A stretch of 56,896 nucleotides of DNA, taken from contig DASRYH010000081.1 in NCBI GenBank assembly GCA_035687245.1, forward strand, positions 1 to 56,896. The letters are read 5' to 3'. The stretch comes from DASRYH01 sp035687245 (GTDB lineage Bacteria; Actinomycetota; Coriobacteriia; Anaerosomatales; PHET01). The notes beneath the pieces are model-generated. The model was given only the letters and a program-made list of their open reading frames with translations. It ran no database searches and was not told the origin of the DNA. Position numbers and translations under genes: made by a program. Below, piece after piece: positions 32,061-43,187 of the stretch. Numbering within the stretch: the first letter of the stretch is position 1; the number at the start of each line of letters is the position of its first letter.

Positions 32061-32806
32061 GTGTCATTCGTACAGATCCTCACCTCACCCAAGGCCCGCA
32101 TTGCCGTGCTCGCGTGCTGCGCGGTGTTGTTCGCGGCCCCCTCGCTTGCCTTCGGCATCGAGCGCGAAGTCGTCTTGGCGCGCGCTGAGGCGTGGGTAGC
32201 GCGCAACGTTCCCTACAGCCAGTCTCGCTGGGCGACCGTCGCAGGCGACCTCATTCCATCGAGCACTCCGGGCTACCAGTCGCTGGGCTATCGCACCGAC
32301 TGCTCCGGCTTCGTCTCGATGGCACTGCGGGTCCAGAACTCCTACGGCGGCCCCACCTCGCTTGACACGGCGACGCTGCCGTACCGCTGCACCGAGATCA
32401 CCGGCACACCTGAGATGACGGCCGAGGCTCGCCTCGCGTATCAGAAGTCGCAGCTGATGCCCGGCGATATCATGCTCAAGCCGAAGACATCCACCTACGG
32501 CGGTCACGTCGTGATCTTCGTTCGCTGGGCCAACGCCGAGAAGACGAAGTACGTGGGCTACCACGAGAGTGGCACCGGCACCGGCACGATCTCGGCGGTC
32601 ATCCCGTATCCGTACTACAACGCCGACAAGCGCTTCCGGCCGTTCCGCTACAACCAGATCACTGACGGCCGGATGAGGCGCTCGCGCACGTGGATCGGCT
32701 CGACGCAGACGGCCGTCGCAGAACGCCCGATCTTCGGCACGGCATCTTCGGCGACGTCTCTGGTGACGCCGGACGCCTCGCGCCAGGGCACCGTCACTCC
32801 GGCTCC

Positions 32807-32810
<4 letters not shown>
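32061..32810 (+). CDS. Secreted NlpC/P60-like cell-wall peptidase
   Basis: 249 residues from a GTG at 32061 (GGGGGCG upstream). Signal peptide IAVLACCAVLFAAPSLAFG. Mature part: WVARNVPYSQSRW, the catalytic Cys in YRTDCSGFVSMAL, LMPGDIMLKPKTSTYGGHVVIFVRW with the His, and GYHESGTGTGT. This matches the papain-like NlpC/P60 or CHAP-type arrangement (Cys-His), but the sequence is divergent. The target would be peptidoglycan stem peptides or a related amide. Its stop overlaps the next start by four bases (GTGA). Confidence 0.75.
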
Positions 32811-35047
<2,237 letters not shown>

Positions 35048-35076
35048 CTCCGCTCGCCGCACTGCTCGGAGAGCTC

Positions 35077-35796
35077 GTGACGCATCTCGCACCCCAGCTC
35101 GACTACACGGTCCGCCGCAGCGCCCGCGCCAAGCGGGTCCGCCTCACGGTGACGCCCCAACACGGGCTCGTAGTTGTGGTGCCGAATCGCTGGCGAGGCA
35201 ACCTCGACGCGATAGTGGCCTCCAAGCGCGAGTGGGCGTCGCGTGCGCTGGCGAAGGTCGCCGAACGTCGCGCAGAGTACCTCGCCGAGCCCGAGACGCT
35301 GCTGCCGGAGATGATCGAGCTGCGCGCCCTCACGAGATCGCTGCCGGTGAGCTACAAGCCGACCGCCGCGACCACCGCCCGGGCCCGTGAGCACGGCGGT
35401 GTTCTGGTCGTGAGCGGCTGTGACGAGCCCGAGGCGCGTCTTGCTGCCCTTCGGCGATGGCTGACTGCCGAAGCGAAGCGCATGTTGCCAGAGCGGCTGG
35501 CCGACATCGCACGGGTACGCGCGGTAGAGCCGCCGGCCGAGATCCGCGTGTCAGCCGCGCGAAGCCGCTGGGGCTCGTGTAGCTCGGGGGGACGGATCTC
35601 GCTTAACCGCACGCTGCTGTTCATACCGCCCGAACTCTGCGATTACGTGATCGCACACGAGCTCGCGCATCTTGCCCACATGGACCACTCACCGCGCTTC
35701 TGGGCGCACCTCGCTTCGATGGACGAGCGCGCTCTCGAGCATCGCGCGGCCATGAAGGATGCGGCATCTTGCGTGCCGGTGTGGGTCGATGCCTGA
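35077..35796 (+). CDS. YgjP/DUF45-like zinc metallopeptidase
   Basis: 239 residues, GTG start with GGAGAG upstream. Seen: the YgjP-type N-terminal beta motif YTVRRSARAKRVRLTVTPQHGLVVVVP, RWGSCSSGGRISLNRTLL and the zinc site ELCDYVIAHELAHLAHMDHSPRFW (HExxH plus a third His). Known: the family resembles the protease domain of minigluzincins; the cellular substrate is unknown. It is in an operon with rlmKL and YihY (gaps 29 bp and an overlap). Confidence 0.92.
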   Translation: MTHLAPQLDYTVRRSARAKRVRLTVTPQHGLVVVVPNRWRGNLDAIVASKREWASRALAKVAERRAEYLAEPETLLPEMIELRALTRSLPVSYKPTAATTARAREHGGVLVVSGCDEPEARLAALRRWLTAEAKRMLPERLADIARVRAVEPPAEIRVSAARSRWGSCSSGGRISLNRTLLFIPPELCDYVIAHELAHLAHMDHSPRFWAHLASMDERALEHRAAMKDAASCVPVWVDA

Positions 35797-36688
35797 GTCC
35801 ATGCGCCATCGCGAGCTGCCGGCGTTCTTGGAGCGCTGGCCCGCTCCGGCACGCAGTCTCGCGCTGCTGCTGGTTGATACCGCTGCCGCAGGCTCGCACC
35901 ACCAGCTGTCGCTCTACGCACCTGCGATTGCGTACTCGCTGGTTATCTCGCTTGCGCCGATCCTCGTTGGGTTGAGCATGTTCGGCGGCAATCTTGGCGC
36001 GAGGGTCATCCCTCACTCATCGATCGTCGGCGACGTGTCCGCAAGCGATATCTGGGGTGGCTTGATGAACTGGGCCGGGCCGTGGGCGACGGTACTCGCG
36101 GGCTTACTGGTCATCTTCGGCGCGAGCAGCCTGTTCAGCCAGCTTGTCGGCGCCGTAAGTCGTATCTGGCACCAGCCAGGCGGCGCAGAAGGCGTGCGCC
36201 GCTTCGTGAGGCAGCGGGCGCTCGCCGTGCTGTTGGTCGTGGTGGCGGGTGTCGCACTGCTCGCTTCAGCGGTTGCGGGCGTCTTCGTCGTGCTGCTTGT
36301 GCTCGAGATCGAGAAGTTCGCGGCGGGTGCGGGTGTCGAGATGGGTTGGCTTGAGACGATTGTCGCCAACCGCTTCTGGTTCGATCTCGGCTTCGCGTGG
36401 CTGCTCTTCGTCACGGCCTTCACGGCGATCCCGCGCAATCGGCCGAGGGTGCGCGACGTGGCGCTTGGGGCTTCGATCACGGCGCTTGGGTACGCGGTGG
36501 GGCAGAGAGCGCTGAGCGTCTACCTCGATTCGGCAAGCCGGTTCACCTCACTCGGGAGCTTCGGCGGCTTTCTCGCGCTTCTGGTGTGGGCCTACTACAC
36601 CGCCGTGATCGTGTTGTGGGGCGCTGAGCTCACCCACCAGCTGGCGTTGCGTAGTGCCATGAAGCGGTCCGAGGCGCCGGCAACCTGA
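35789..36688 (+). CDS. YihY/BrkB family inner-membrane protein
   Basis: 299 residues from the ATG at 35789, overlapping the peptidase stop by eight bases; ATG 35801 is possible. Six hydrophobic spans are seen. Family signatures: LYAPAIAYSLVISLAPILVGL (span 1), GASSLFSQLVGAVSRIWHQ (amphipathic segment after span 2), NRPRVRDVALGASITALGYAVGQ, and FGGFLALLVWAYYTAVIVLWGAELT. Known: YihY was misnamed RNase BN; function is unresolved, membrane transport or envelope role suspected. Last gene of the operon begun at 32061. Confidence 0.94.
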   Translation: MPESMRHRELPAFLERWPAPARSLALLLVDTAAAGSHHQLSLYAPAIAYSLVISLAPILVGLSMFGGNLGARVIPHSSIVGDVSASDIWGGLMNWAGPWATVLAGLLVIFGASSLFSQLVGAVSRIWHQPGGAEGVRRFVRQRALAVLLVVVAGVALLASAVAGVFVVLLVLEIEKFAAGAGVEMGWLETIVANRFWFDLGFAWLLFVTAFTAIPRNRPRVRDVALGASITALGYAVGQRALSVYLDSASRFTSLGSFGGFLALLVWAYYTAVIVLWGAELTHQLALRSAMKRSEAPAT

Positions 36689-36779
36689 CAGCCCGCGCAC
36701 GCTTGCCGTACAATATCCGTCCCTGCGGCCGCCCTCTTGGCGTGCCCGCGGGTCAATCCTCACTGCCAAGGAGGCTGCC

Positions 36780-38042
36780 TTGCCCGGAAAGACCATCGCC
36801 GAGAAGATCTTCTCGAACCACTCAGGCACCGACGCGCACGCGGGCGACATCGTCGTAGCCGACGTCGACTTCGTGATGGGGCAGGACGGCACCTCGCCGC
36901 TCGCCATCCGCGCGCTCGAGAACATGGGTGTCGACAAGGTCTTCGATCCCAAGAAGGTTGCCGTCGTCATGGACCACAGCTCGCCGTCGCCGCTCGAGGG
37001 CGTCAGCGCTCTGCACACGATGATGCGCGAGTTCGGCAAGAAGACGGGGGCCACGGTCTACGACGTGGGCGAAGGCGTCTGCCACCAGCTCATCCCTGAG
37101 AAGGGTCATGTCGTGGCGGGCGATCTCATGGTCGGCTGCGACTCTCACACCTGCACCTACGGTGCGATCAACGTCTTCTCTACCGGCGTCGGCTCCACCG
37201 ACGGTGCGGCCGCGATGGCCTCGGGCAAGCTGTGGTTCAAGGTGCCCGACACCATGAAGGTCACCTACAACGGTGCCATGCAGCCCGGCGTCTTCAGCAA
37301 GGACCTCATCCTCTACCTCGCCGGTCAGATCGGCGTGGACGGCGCGACCTACGAGGCCATCGAGTTCCACGGTCCCGTCATCGACGACCTGTCGGTCGAG
37401 GGCCGCATGACGATCTCGAACATGGCGATCGAGGTCGGCGCCAAGGCGGGCCTGATGAAGGCCGACGAGAAGACGCTGGCGTGGTTCGAGGGCCGCGGCG
37501 ACAAGACGCCGAACGCGCAGAACCCGGACGCCGATGCTGTCTACGCCAAAGAGCTCACCTTCGACGCCGGCCAGATCGGCCCGCAGATCGCCAAGCCGCA
37601 CGCGGTGGACAACGTCTCGCCGATCGAAGAGGTGGAAGGCACCCCGATCGCCGAAGGCGTGCTTGGTACCTGCACGAACGGTCGCCTCGAGGACTTCGCC
37701 GTCGCCGCGAGCATCTTGAAGGGCCGCAAGGTCCACCCGGACGTGCGCTTCATCGTCGCGCCGGCGTCGCGTCAGATCCTGCTCGACGCCATCGAGGCCG
37801 GCTATATCCAGACCCTCGTCGAGGCGGGCGCCGCGCTCGTGACGCCGGGCTGCGGTCCGTGCGTTGGCACCCACAACGGCGTGCCCAGCAACGGCGAGAA
37901 CGTCATCTCGACGGCCAACCGCAACTTCAAGGGCCGCATGGGCAACTCCAACTCCTTCATCTACCTGGGCAGCCCGGCCACCGTCGCCGCCTCGGTCATC
38001 GAGGGCAAGATCACCGACCCGCGCAAGTACTTCGCCGGCTAG
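36780..38042 (+). CDS. leuC: 3-isopropylmalate dehydratase/homoaconitase large subunit
   Basis: 420 residues, TTG start with AAGGAGG five bases upstream. Aconitase-family catalytic Cys ligands for the 4Fe-4S cluster are present: VGCDSHTC region, GTCTNGR, and CGPCVGTHNG. VMDHSSPSP, YDVGEGVCHQLIPEK and GRMGNSNSFIYLGSP are as in the short two-subunit HACN/IPMI type. The small subunit follows 26 bp downstream. Reaction class: stereospecific water migration in malate/citrate homologues. Whether the substrate is isopropylmalate, homocitrate or citrate cannot be fixed from sequence; the small subunit lacks the usual specificity tetrapeptide. Confidence 0.92.
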   Translation: MPGKTIAEKIFSNHSGTDAHAGDIVVADVDFVMGQDGTSPLAIRALENMGVDKVFDPKKVAVVMDHSSPSPLEGVSALHTMMREFGKKTGATVYDVGEGVCHQLIPEKGHVVAGDLMVGCDSHTCTYGAINVFSTGVGSTDGAAAMASGKLWFKVPDTMKVTYNGAMQPGVFSKDLILYLAGQIGVDGATYEAIEFHGPVIDDLSVEGRMTISNMAIEVGAKAGLMKADEKTLAWFEGRGDKTPNAQNPDADAVYAKELTFDAGQIGPQIAKPHAVDNVSPIEEVEGTPIAEGVLGTCTNGRLEDFAVAASILKGRKVHPDVRFIVAPASRQILLDAIEAGYIQTLVEAGAALVTPGCGPCVGTHNGVPSNGENVISTANRNFKGRMGNSNSFIYLGSPATVAASVIEGKITDPRKYFAG

Positions 38043-38068
38043 GCCGCGAGTAAGACGAGGAGAGCGAC

Positions 38069-38569
38069 ATGGAACTCAAGGCCAAGGCCTTCAAGTACGG
38101 CGACGACATCAACACGGACTACATCATCAGCGGCAAGTACAAGTTCAAGTCCGCTGATATGGAAGCCATGGCGCACCACGCCATGGAGGAGCTCGACCCG
38201 AACTACTACGACAAGGTCAAGCCCGAGGGCGGCTTCCTTGTCGCAGGCAAGAACTTCGGCATGGGTTCGAGCCGCGAGCAGGCGCCGCTGGTACTGATTC
38301 ACTCCAACACGAAGGCGGTGCTCGCCAAGAGCTTCGCCCGCATCTTCTACCGCAATGCGATCAACACCGGCCTGCCGGTCATCGAGTGCGACACTGACCT
38401 GATCGATGCGGGCGACGAGCTCGTCGTCGACCTCGAGACGGGCGTGCTGAACAACCTCACCAAAGGCACCGAGATCGACTTCCCGCCGCTGCCGCCTGTC
38501 ATGGCGCAGCTGCTTGCCGATGGTGGTCTCGTCGAGCACTTCAAGAAGCACGGCGGCTTCAACCTCTAG
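38069..38569 (+). CDS. leuD: 3-isopropylmalate dehydratase/homoaconitase small subunit
   Basis: 166 residues (GGAGAGCG upstream). Seen: KAFKYGDDINTDYIISGKYKF at the swivel-domain start, VAGKNFGMGSSREQAPLVL, and ARIFYRNAINTGLPVIEC. In isopropylmalate isomerases the loop after IIPxxY usually reads YLNT or similar, and in archaeal homoaconitase YLRT; here it is YKFK. That loop contacts the substrate side chain. The pair therefore may not be a standard leuCD. A terminator-like stem follows at 38615-38640. Confidence 0.92.
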   Translation: MELKAKAFKYGDDINTDYIISGKYKFKSADMEAMAHHAMEELDPNYYDKVKPEGGFLVAGKNFGMGSSREQAPLVLIHSNTKAVLAKSFARIFYRNAINTGLPVIECDTDLIDAGDELVVDLETGVLNNLTKGTEIDFPPLPPVMAQLLADGGLVEHFKKHGGFNL

Positions 38570-38614
38570 GTTGTGAGCGGCGCCGCTTGGTGCGGTGAGC
38601 ACTTTGGCATCTCA

Positions 38615-38640
38615 AAGGCCGTCCCTCTCGGGGCGGCCTT
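38615..38640 (+). terminator. Terminator of the leuCD-type operon
   Basis: AAGGCCGTCCC (38615-38625) / GGGGCGGCCTT (38630-38640) form an 11-bp stem with one G:T pair and a TCTC loop. There is no T-run. It lies 46 bp past the leuD stop. Confidence 0.65.
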
Positions 38641-38797
38641 CGTGCACATTACCGCAGGTTAACTGGCGCATTCTGGTAGCGGATGGGTAGAGACATCGTT
38701 GAGGGGACACCCGTTCTCCGCAGGACAGGGGACGCTGGCACGGGGCGAGTGCAGTGGGGTGCCATAGTGCAACGCCTGGCAGCACTTGGAGGACGAC

Positions 38798-39202
38798 GTG
38801 CCACACGCAGTGAGCTACCTAGAAGACGACGGCATCGTCTTCTGCGAATACACCCTGCCATATGGGCCTCATGACTTCCCGGTGGCGATCGCCGACAACT
38901 TGGTGGTGGCGGCCGAACACGGTTCGCACCTCTTTCTTGCGGACTGCCGTCCGCTTGGGACTCAAGGCTCGCTCATCGACGCATATGGGATGGGTGAGCT
39001 ACTCGACAAGATGGTCGCCGACAGGCATGCTCGCGAAGCACTCGTGATCGTTCCCGACACCAGAACTGGCGAGATCTTCGACTTCTTAGTCACGGTCACG
39101 ACCAACCGCGGACTGATCATGCGGGTCTTCGCCGGCATCGACGAGGCGAAGGTGTGGCTGCGGGAGCAGGGTAGGGAGCTCGAGAAGGTACTGAACGAGT
39201 AG
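38798..39202 (+). CDS. Hypothetical protein, possible STAS/SpoIIAA-like fold
   Basis: 134 residues from a GTG at 38798 (GGAGGACGAC upstream). Alternating beta-alpha pattern by eye: GIVFCEYTLPYGP, VAIADNLVVAAEHGSHLFLADCRPLG, LLDKMVADRHAREALVIVPDT, FDFLVTVTTNRGLIMRVFAGIDEAKVWL. The last segment resembles SpoIIAA-like/STAS proteins that end RVFxDxxEAxxWL. No membrane span. Function unknown. Confidence 0.6.
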   Translation: MPHAVSYLEDDGIVFCEYTLPYGPHDFPVAIADNLVVAAEHGSHLFLADCRPLGTQGSLIDAYGMGELLDKMVADRHAREALVIVPDTRTGEIFDFLVTVTTNRGLIMRVFAGIDEAKVWLREQGRELEKVLNE

Positions 39203-39264
39203 ATGACCCGCCGCACTCTGGCGGCAGGGCGTCACTATCGCGAGATATCAATATCGGAGGCGGC

Positions 39265-39699
39265 GTGCCCGGCAGCAACACCGTCAACTATCGGTTTGGG
39301 ACTGCTGACGTCTGGATGGGCGTCGTGCTCTCACTCGTGGGGATGGCCGTGACTATCAAGTCGGGCCGACCCGACTACACGGCGTTTCTGATCCCACTCT
39401 TCGCACTGTTCGTGCTCGCTGCCTCGGCACTCCTGTGGCGAGCGTTCGTGCCCTTCGCCGTCGTCACCGACTCGACGATCGCGTTCCACGACGGGCTGTT
39501 CTCCCACAAGAGGGTGTCGCTCGCCGACGTGGTGGACGTTCGCGTCATGGGCAGGCGGATTGCTCTGGTCATGGCCGATGACACCTGTGTCTTTCTGCCG
39601 CTTCGCCCGCTCCCGGCGCGCCACAGACTGTCTTTGATCGCCGATATTCAGGGTCGAGTTGAGGGGTGCGAGCCGTCCGCTTCGGCTAGCATGGTCTAG
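39265..39699 (+). CDS. Membrane PH-like domain protein
   Basis: 144 residues, GTG start behind GGAGGCGGC. Two N-terminal spans (VWMGVVLSLVGMAVTI, FLIPLFALFVLAASALLW) are followed by a small beta domain: FAVVTDSTIAFHDGLFSHKRVSLADVVDVRVMGRRIALVM. This is the layout of bacterial PH-domain (bPH) membrane proteins: TM hairpin then a beta-barrel cytoplasmic domain. Function unknown. A palindromic GATATCAATATC lies just upstream. Confidence 0.7.
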   Translation: MPGSNTVNYRFGTADVWMGVVLSLVGMAVTIKSGRPDYTAFLIPLFALFVLAASALLWRAFVPFAVVTDSTIAFHDGLFSHKRVSLADVVDVRVMGRRIALVMADDTCVFLPLRPLPARHRLSLIADIQGRVEGCEPSASASMV

Positions 39700-39765
39700 G
39701 AACCGCGGCTGCTTTCGCGCCCGCGGCGGACCACTGGCGGCGAGCGGTCGACGGGGGCAATTCGA

Positions 39766-40236
39766 GTGCTGATCCAGCCACGTCTCATGCGGGACGACGA
39801 GCGTGAAGCCACGCTCGAGCTCGTCATGCGCGCGTTTGACGAGGCCGTGCGTCCCGGCTACACCGATGAGGGCGCCGAAGAGTTCGCCCGCTCGGCTCGA
39901 AGCTTCTTGCTTGAGTCGCTTGCCAACCACGTAACGCACGTTGCCGAGGCCAGTGGCCAGATCGTTGGCATGGTCGATATGCGCGACGGCTCACACATCT
40001 GCCTCTTCTTCGTCGACTCATCGCGGCGCGCACAAGGCGTGGGTCGCGCGCTCCTCGATGCTGCGATCGCTTCGGCGTGCGCGACAACGCCGGGCCTGCG
40101 CGCTATCACCGTGAACGCCGCACCTTCAGCAGTGGCCGCCTACCAGCGGCTCGGCTTTGTGGCGGTGGAGTCCGAGCAAGAGCGTCACGGAATTCGCTAC
40201 GTCCCGATGAGCAAGCCGCTGGAGGCGTCGACATGA
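39766..40236 (+). CDS. GNAT-family acetyltransferase
   Basis: 156 residues, GTG start after GGGGGC. Seen: IQPRLMRDDEREATLELVMRAF, HVAEASGQIVGMVDMRDGSHICLFFVDSSRRAQGVGRALLDAAI (acetyl-CoA loop R-x-x-G-x-G/A), AITVNAAPSAVAAYQRLGFVA. Typical single-domain GNAT. Substrate unknown. It is followed 31 bp later by another GNAT gene. Confidence 0.88.
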   Translation: MLIQPRLMRDDEREATLELVMRAFDEAVRPGYTDEGAEEFARSARSFLLESLANHVTHVAEASGQIVGMVDMRDGSHICLFFVDSSRRAQGVGRALLDAAIASACATTPGLRAITVNAAPSAVAAYQRLGFVAVESEQERHGIRYVPMSKPLEAST

Positions 40237-40267
40237 TGTCTGTGGCTGTAGCTGAGAGGTGTTACCG

Positions 40268-40777
40268 ATGATCGTCCGGCCCGCCACGATCGACGACGCG
40301 CCCGCGCTGTGCGGCTACGCCGCTCGGCTCTTCTCCGAAGACCTGCCCGGCATCTTTCGCCGCTCGGTTCCCACGTTGGACGAAGAAGTAGCGTTCATTC
40401 AGCAGCGCATCGGCCCTGCCAACAGCACGCTGCTCGTCGCACTCGAAGACGGCGTACCGGTCGGACTCGCCGATCTGCTGGGCAGTACGCTCGAGGAGGA
40501 GCGGCACGCCGGCACCTTCGGCATATCGGTCGATCGGGACTGGCGGGGGCGAGGCGTGGGCACCGCGCTCATCGAGGCGCTCGTGGAATGGGCCGCGGCC
40601 AACGGCATCACTCGCATCCAGGCGTTCGCGTGGGAGACGAATCCGCGAGCGCTTGAGCTCTATGAACGTCTGGGATTCGTTCGCGAAGGGGTCTGCCGAA
40701 GGGCCGTAGTGCGCGACGGGGTGCCCGTCGACGTAGTGATGATTGCCCGACTGCTCGATGAGGAGACCGAGAAGTGA
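40268..40777 (+). CDS. GNAT-family acetyltransferase (RimI-like)
   Basis: 169 residues from the ATG at 40268 (GAGAGGTG upstream). Seen: IVRPATIDDAPALCGYAARLF, LLVALEDGVPVGLADLLG, FGISVDRDWRGRGVGTALIEALVEWAAANGI (acetyl-CoA loop), NPRALELYERLGFVREGVCRR. This is close to ribosomal-protein or small-molecule GNATs. The downstream small membrane protein overlaps its stop (GTGA), so they are translationally coupled. Confidence 0.9.
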   Translation: MIVRPATIDDAPALCGYAARLFSEDLPGIFRRSVPTLDEEVAFIQQRIGPANSTLLVALEDGVPVGLADLLGSTLEEERHAGTFGISVDRDWRGRGVGTALIEALVEWAAANGITRIQAFAWETNPRALELYERLGFVREGVCRRAVVRDGVPVDVVMIARLLDEETEK

Positions 40778-41037
40778 CGCTGCGCATTGCCTTCATCGTC
40801 GCCGGCGTGGCCGCCGCATTCCTCGTACTGCACCTGCTGGCTACGTGGGCCGAGGAGCGAGGCTGGATCTACTACCGGAAGGGACGCGGCCGCAACTGGT
40901 CGGTGGGAAGTGCTGCCCAGGAGTTGCAGTCGCTTCTGCAGCCGTCGGCCCGCCACACGGTCGAAGAAGCGCGCCGCACTGAGCTCGTGGCCGATGAGGC
41001 CGGTGACTCCGAAGAGCTCGACGACGCCGATGACTAG
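40774..41037 (+). CDS. Single-span membrane protein, acidic tail
   Basis: 87 residues, GTG at 40774 overlapping the GNAT stop. One N-terminal transmembrane segment (LRIAFIVAGVAAAFLVLHLLAT), then a basic patch (RKGRGRNW) and an Asp/Glu-rich tail (VADEAGDSEELDDADD). No recognised family. Confidence 0.75.
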   Translation: MTLRIAFIVAGVAAAFLVLHLLATWAEERGWIYYRKGRGRNWSVGSAAQELQSLLQPSARHTVEEARRTELVADEAGDSEELDDADD

Positions 41038-41045
41038 CGGTCTCG

Positions 41046-41339
41046 CTACCTTGCGTACGCGAACATCGTGAGGCCGACGATCATGACGACACTGGCCGTA
41101 ATCATTGCGAACGAGACACCGACCAGCCACGCGAGCGCGGTGCCCACACCAAGAGCGCTAGCGGGAACCGCAAGTGCGATGAGAACGACGCCGAAGGCCA
41201 TGATTCGCCACGAGCGCTGATCGGTGGTCGAGCCCTCACCTATGACACACGCTACGGCACCCGCGCTCGCGAGCAGAATCGTGAGCAGAATGGGCACCCA
41301 GCGTGTCGCGAGCGGGGCATCCGTGACCAGTTGACCCAT
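41046..41339 (-). CDS. Three-span membrane protein
   Basis: 97 residues from the ATG at 41339, with GCCGAAGGAAGAACG upstream supplying the ribosome site. Three hydrophobic segments: WVPILLTILLASAGAVACVIG, IMAFGVVLIALAVPASALGVG, and LVGVSFAMITASVVMIVGLTMF. No polar motif. Function unknown. Converges with the preceding gene. Confidence 0.7.
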   Translation of the reverse strand: MGQLVTDAPLATRWVPILLTILLASAGAVACVIGEGSTTDQRSWRIMAFGVVLIALAVPASALGVGTALAWLVGVSFAMITASVVMIVGLTMFAYAR

Positions 41340-41474
41340 CGTTCTTCCTTCGGCTTTACGCGCGCCTTCAGCCGGGCTCGATTCCGGCGGGCGTCGCATC
41401 GCATGACGCCCGGCGCTGATCTGATGTGCGCTCACACTACCCCTCTCGTGGCCCGCTTGTCATTGGTCTAGGAT

Positions 41475-42032
41475 GTGATGCGGCTTCTTCGCCGCGCAAA
41501 GTGGACGGACGCGCCAGTGACCTCGCCTCGGACCGACATAGACCTGCGGCCCTACGCCGTCGAAGATCTCGACCTGCTGCAAGCCCTGCTCGGCGACGAG
41601 CGGGCGATGCGCATGCTTGGGGGCGCCGAGACAGTAGAGGCGATCAAAGCGCGCCATGAGCGCTACCTGACGTCCGATCCGGAGTCCAGCGGGCTGTTCA
41701 CCATAGTCGACCGCTCGAACGGCCAGCCGATCGGCTGGACCGGTTTCTGGGTGTCGGAGTGGCAGGGCGAGGCGGCATGGGAGTGCGGCTGGCATGTCCT
41801 TTCGGCAGTTCAGGGTAGGGGCGTGGGAATGGCGGCAGGCCGGCTGATGCTCGACGAAGCGCGCCGTCGCCATCGCTTCGCGTCTGTGGATGCGTTCCCG
41901 TCGGTGGACAATGAAGCCTCCAACGCACTCTGCCGCAGCCTCGGCTTCGACTGCCTCGGGCGCGTCGAGATCGAGTATCCCAAGGGCCACAAGATGGAGG
42001 CGTTGCACTGGCGCTTCGCTTTGGGCTGCTAG
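41475..42032 (+). CDS. GNAT-family acetyltransferase (RimJ/RimL-like), start uncertain
   Basis: 185 residues from GTG 41475 or 184 from ATG 41478; if the -10-like TAGGAT (41469-41474) is real, the start must be downstream, for example GTG 41517. Seen: IDLRPYAVEDLDLLQALLGDERAMRMLGG, RYLTSDPESSGLFTIVDRSNGQPIGWTGFW, WHVLSAVQGRGVGMAAGRLML, SVDNEASNALCRSLGFDCLGRVEIEYPKGH. The RimJ/RimL type uses N-terminal or small amines. Substrate unknown. Confidence 0.85.
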   Translation: MMRLLRRAKWTDAPVTSPRTDIDLRPYAVEDLDLLQALLGDERAMRMLGGAETVEAIKARHERYLTSDPESSGLFTIVDRSNGQPIGWTGFWVSEWQGEAAWECGWHVLSAVQGRGVGMAAGRLMLDEARRRHRFASVDAFPSVDNEASNALCRSLGFDCLGRVEIEYPKGHKMEALHWRFALGC

Positions 42033-42084
42033 CCGCGAAGCGCACCGCACGGCCGCATCGCGAGATGAGTGGGGGGACTGAGGC

Positions 42085-42582
42085 GTGAACACACTGGTCG
42101 TCTACGAGTCACTGTGGGGCAACACGCGTGCGATTGCCGAAGCGATCGCCGAGGGCATCGGCGAAGGCGCAGCTGCGATGAGCACTGCTGACGCAACGCT
42201 CGACAAGGTGGCATCAGCCGAGCTTCTGGTCGCCGGCGCCCCGATCCTCGGCTTCAATCTGCCCACGCCTGCCATGCGCAGCTCGATCAAGACGAACCCC
42301 GCGCACGCCGCTCATCCGGCGGATCTCACACACCCGTCGATGCGCGAGTGGCTCGACGACCTGCCGAAAGGAAGTGCGCGTTTCGCGAGCTTCGAGACGC
42401 GCATCTGGTGGTCGCCGGGCAGTGCCGCGAAGAAGATCGCCGAAGCGATGGCCGGGCAAGGCTTCGTCCAGGCTGGAGCCCCGGCCAAGTTCCTCGTAAC
42501 GGGCACCTATGGCCCACTCAAGGATGGGGAGCTTGAGCGCGCCCGCGCGTGGGGCGCGGCACTCGCTGCCGAGATCGGATGA
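42085..42582 (+). CDS. Flavodoxin-domain protein
   Basis: 165 residues, GTG start with GGGGGAC upstream. FMN-phosphate loop LVVYESLWGNTRAIAEAIAEGI (3-24), then LLVAGAPILGFNLPTPAMR, and FETRIWWSPGSAAKKIAEAM. Longer than classic flavodoxin in the middle (Ala/His/Pro-rich insert around 70). Likely one-electron carrier or regulator. No partner nearby. Confidence 0.85.
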   Translation: MNTLVVYESLWGNTRAIAEAIAEGIGEGAAAMSTADATLDKVASAELLVAGAPILGFNLPTPAMRSSIKTNPAHAAHPADLTHPSMREWLDDLPKGSARFASFETRIWWSPGSAAKKIAEAMAGQGFVQAGAPAKFLVTGTYGPLKDGELERARAWGAALAAEIG

Positions 42583-42626
42583 TGACCGCGCCCGTCGGTG
42601 GCTAACGGGAGCAAGGAGGCGAAACC

Positions 42627-43091
42627 GTGGTTGACCAGGCACAACTCAAGCAGAGCTACCGCACCACCGCAATCATCTGCGCGGCCATCGCAGTTGCGCC
42701 GCTGATCATGCTTACAGTAGGTTTCTTCGTCGCCCGCGCGGATGCCTCGGGGCTTGTCGGGTCCGGCAGGATCGACGTGCTGCTGCTGGGCGTCTTCGGC
42801 AGTCTCGCACTGCTTCCGCTGATCGTCGTGCCGGTTGTGCGCAACGTGTCGGCGGAGCTACCCGTGAACCCGGCAGACATCCGCCCGATGGGTGCGCGTC
42901 TGATGATGTGGACGATCCTCGAATACGCAGTGTGGGAGGTCTCCTCGATCATCGGGCTGGTCGCCTTCATCCTCGGTGCGCCCGGACTCTTCTTCATCGC
43001 GGCGGTCGTCGTCACGCTGCAGGGCTACATCCGCAGCTTCCCGAAGTGGCCGGAGTGGGTAGCTCGTGCGGAGGCTGCGGGACGCTCGTAG
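42627..43091 (+). CDS. Four-span membrane protein
   Basis: 154 residues, GTG start with AAGGAGG upstream. Four hydrophobic spans: TAIICAAIAVAPLIMLTVGFF, VLLLGVFGSLALLPLIVVPVV, WTILEYAVWEVSSIIGLVAFIL and GLFFIAAVVVTLQGYI. A loop with RNVSAELPVNPADIRPMGARL joins spans 2 and 3. No known family. Confidence 0.8.
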   Translation: MVDQAQLKQSYRTTAIICAAIAVAPLIMLTVGFFVARADASGLVGSGRIDVLLLGVFGSLALLPLIVVPVVRNVSAELPVNPADIRPMGARLMMWTILEYAVWEVSSIIGLVAFILGAPGLFFIAAVVVTLQGYIRSFPKWPEWVARAEAAGRS

Positions 43092-43187
43092 GCTTTGCCT
43101 GCGAGGAGCGTGACGGCTCGGCGACAGCTGCCGAAGGCGCGTGAACGCGAGGCCTATCATCGAGACGCGGCCAACGGGGGAGGACAC

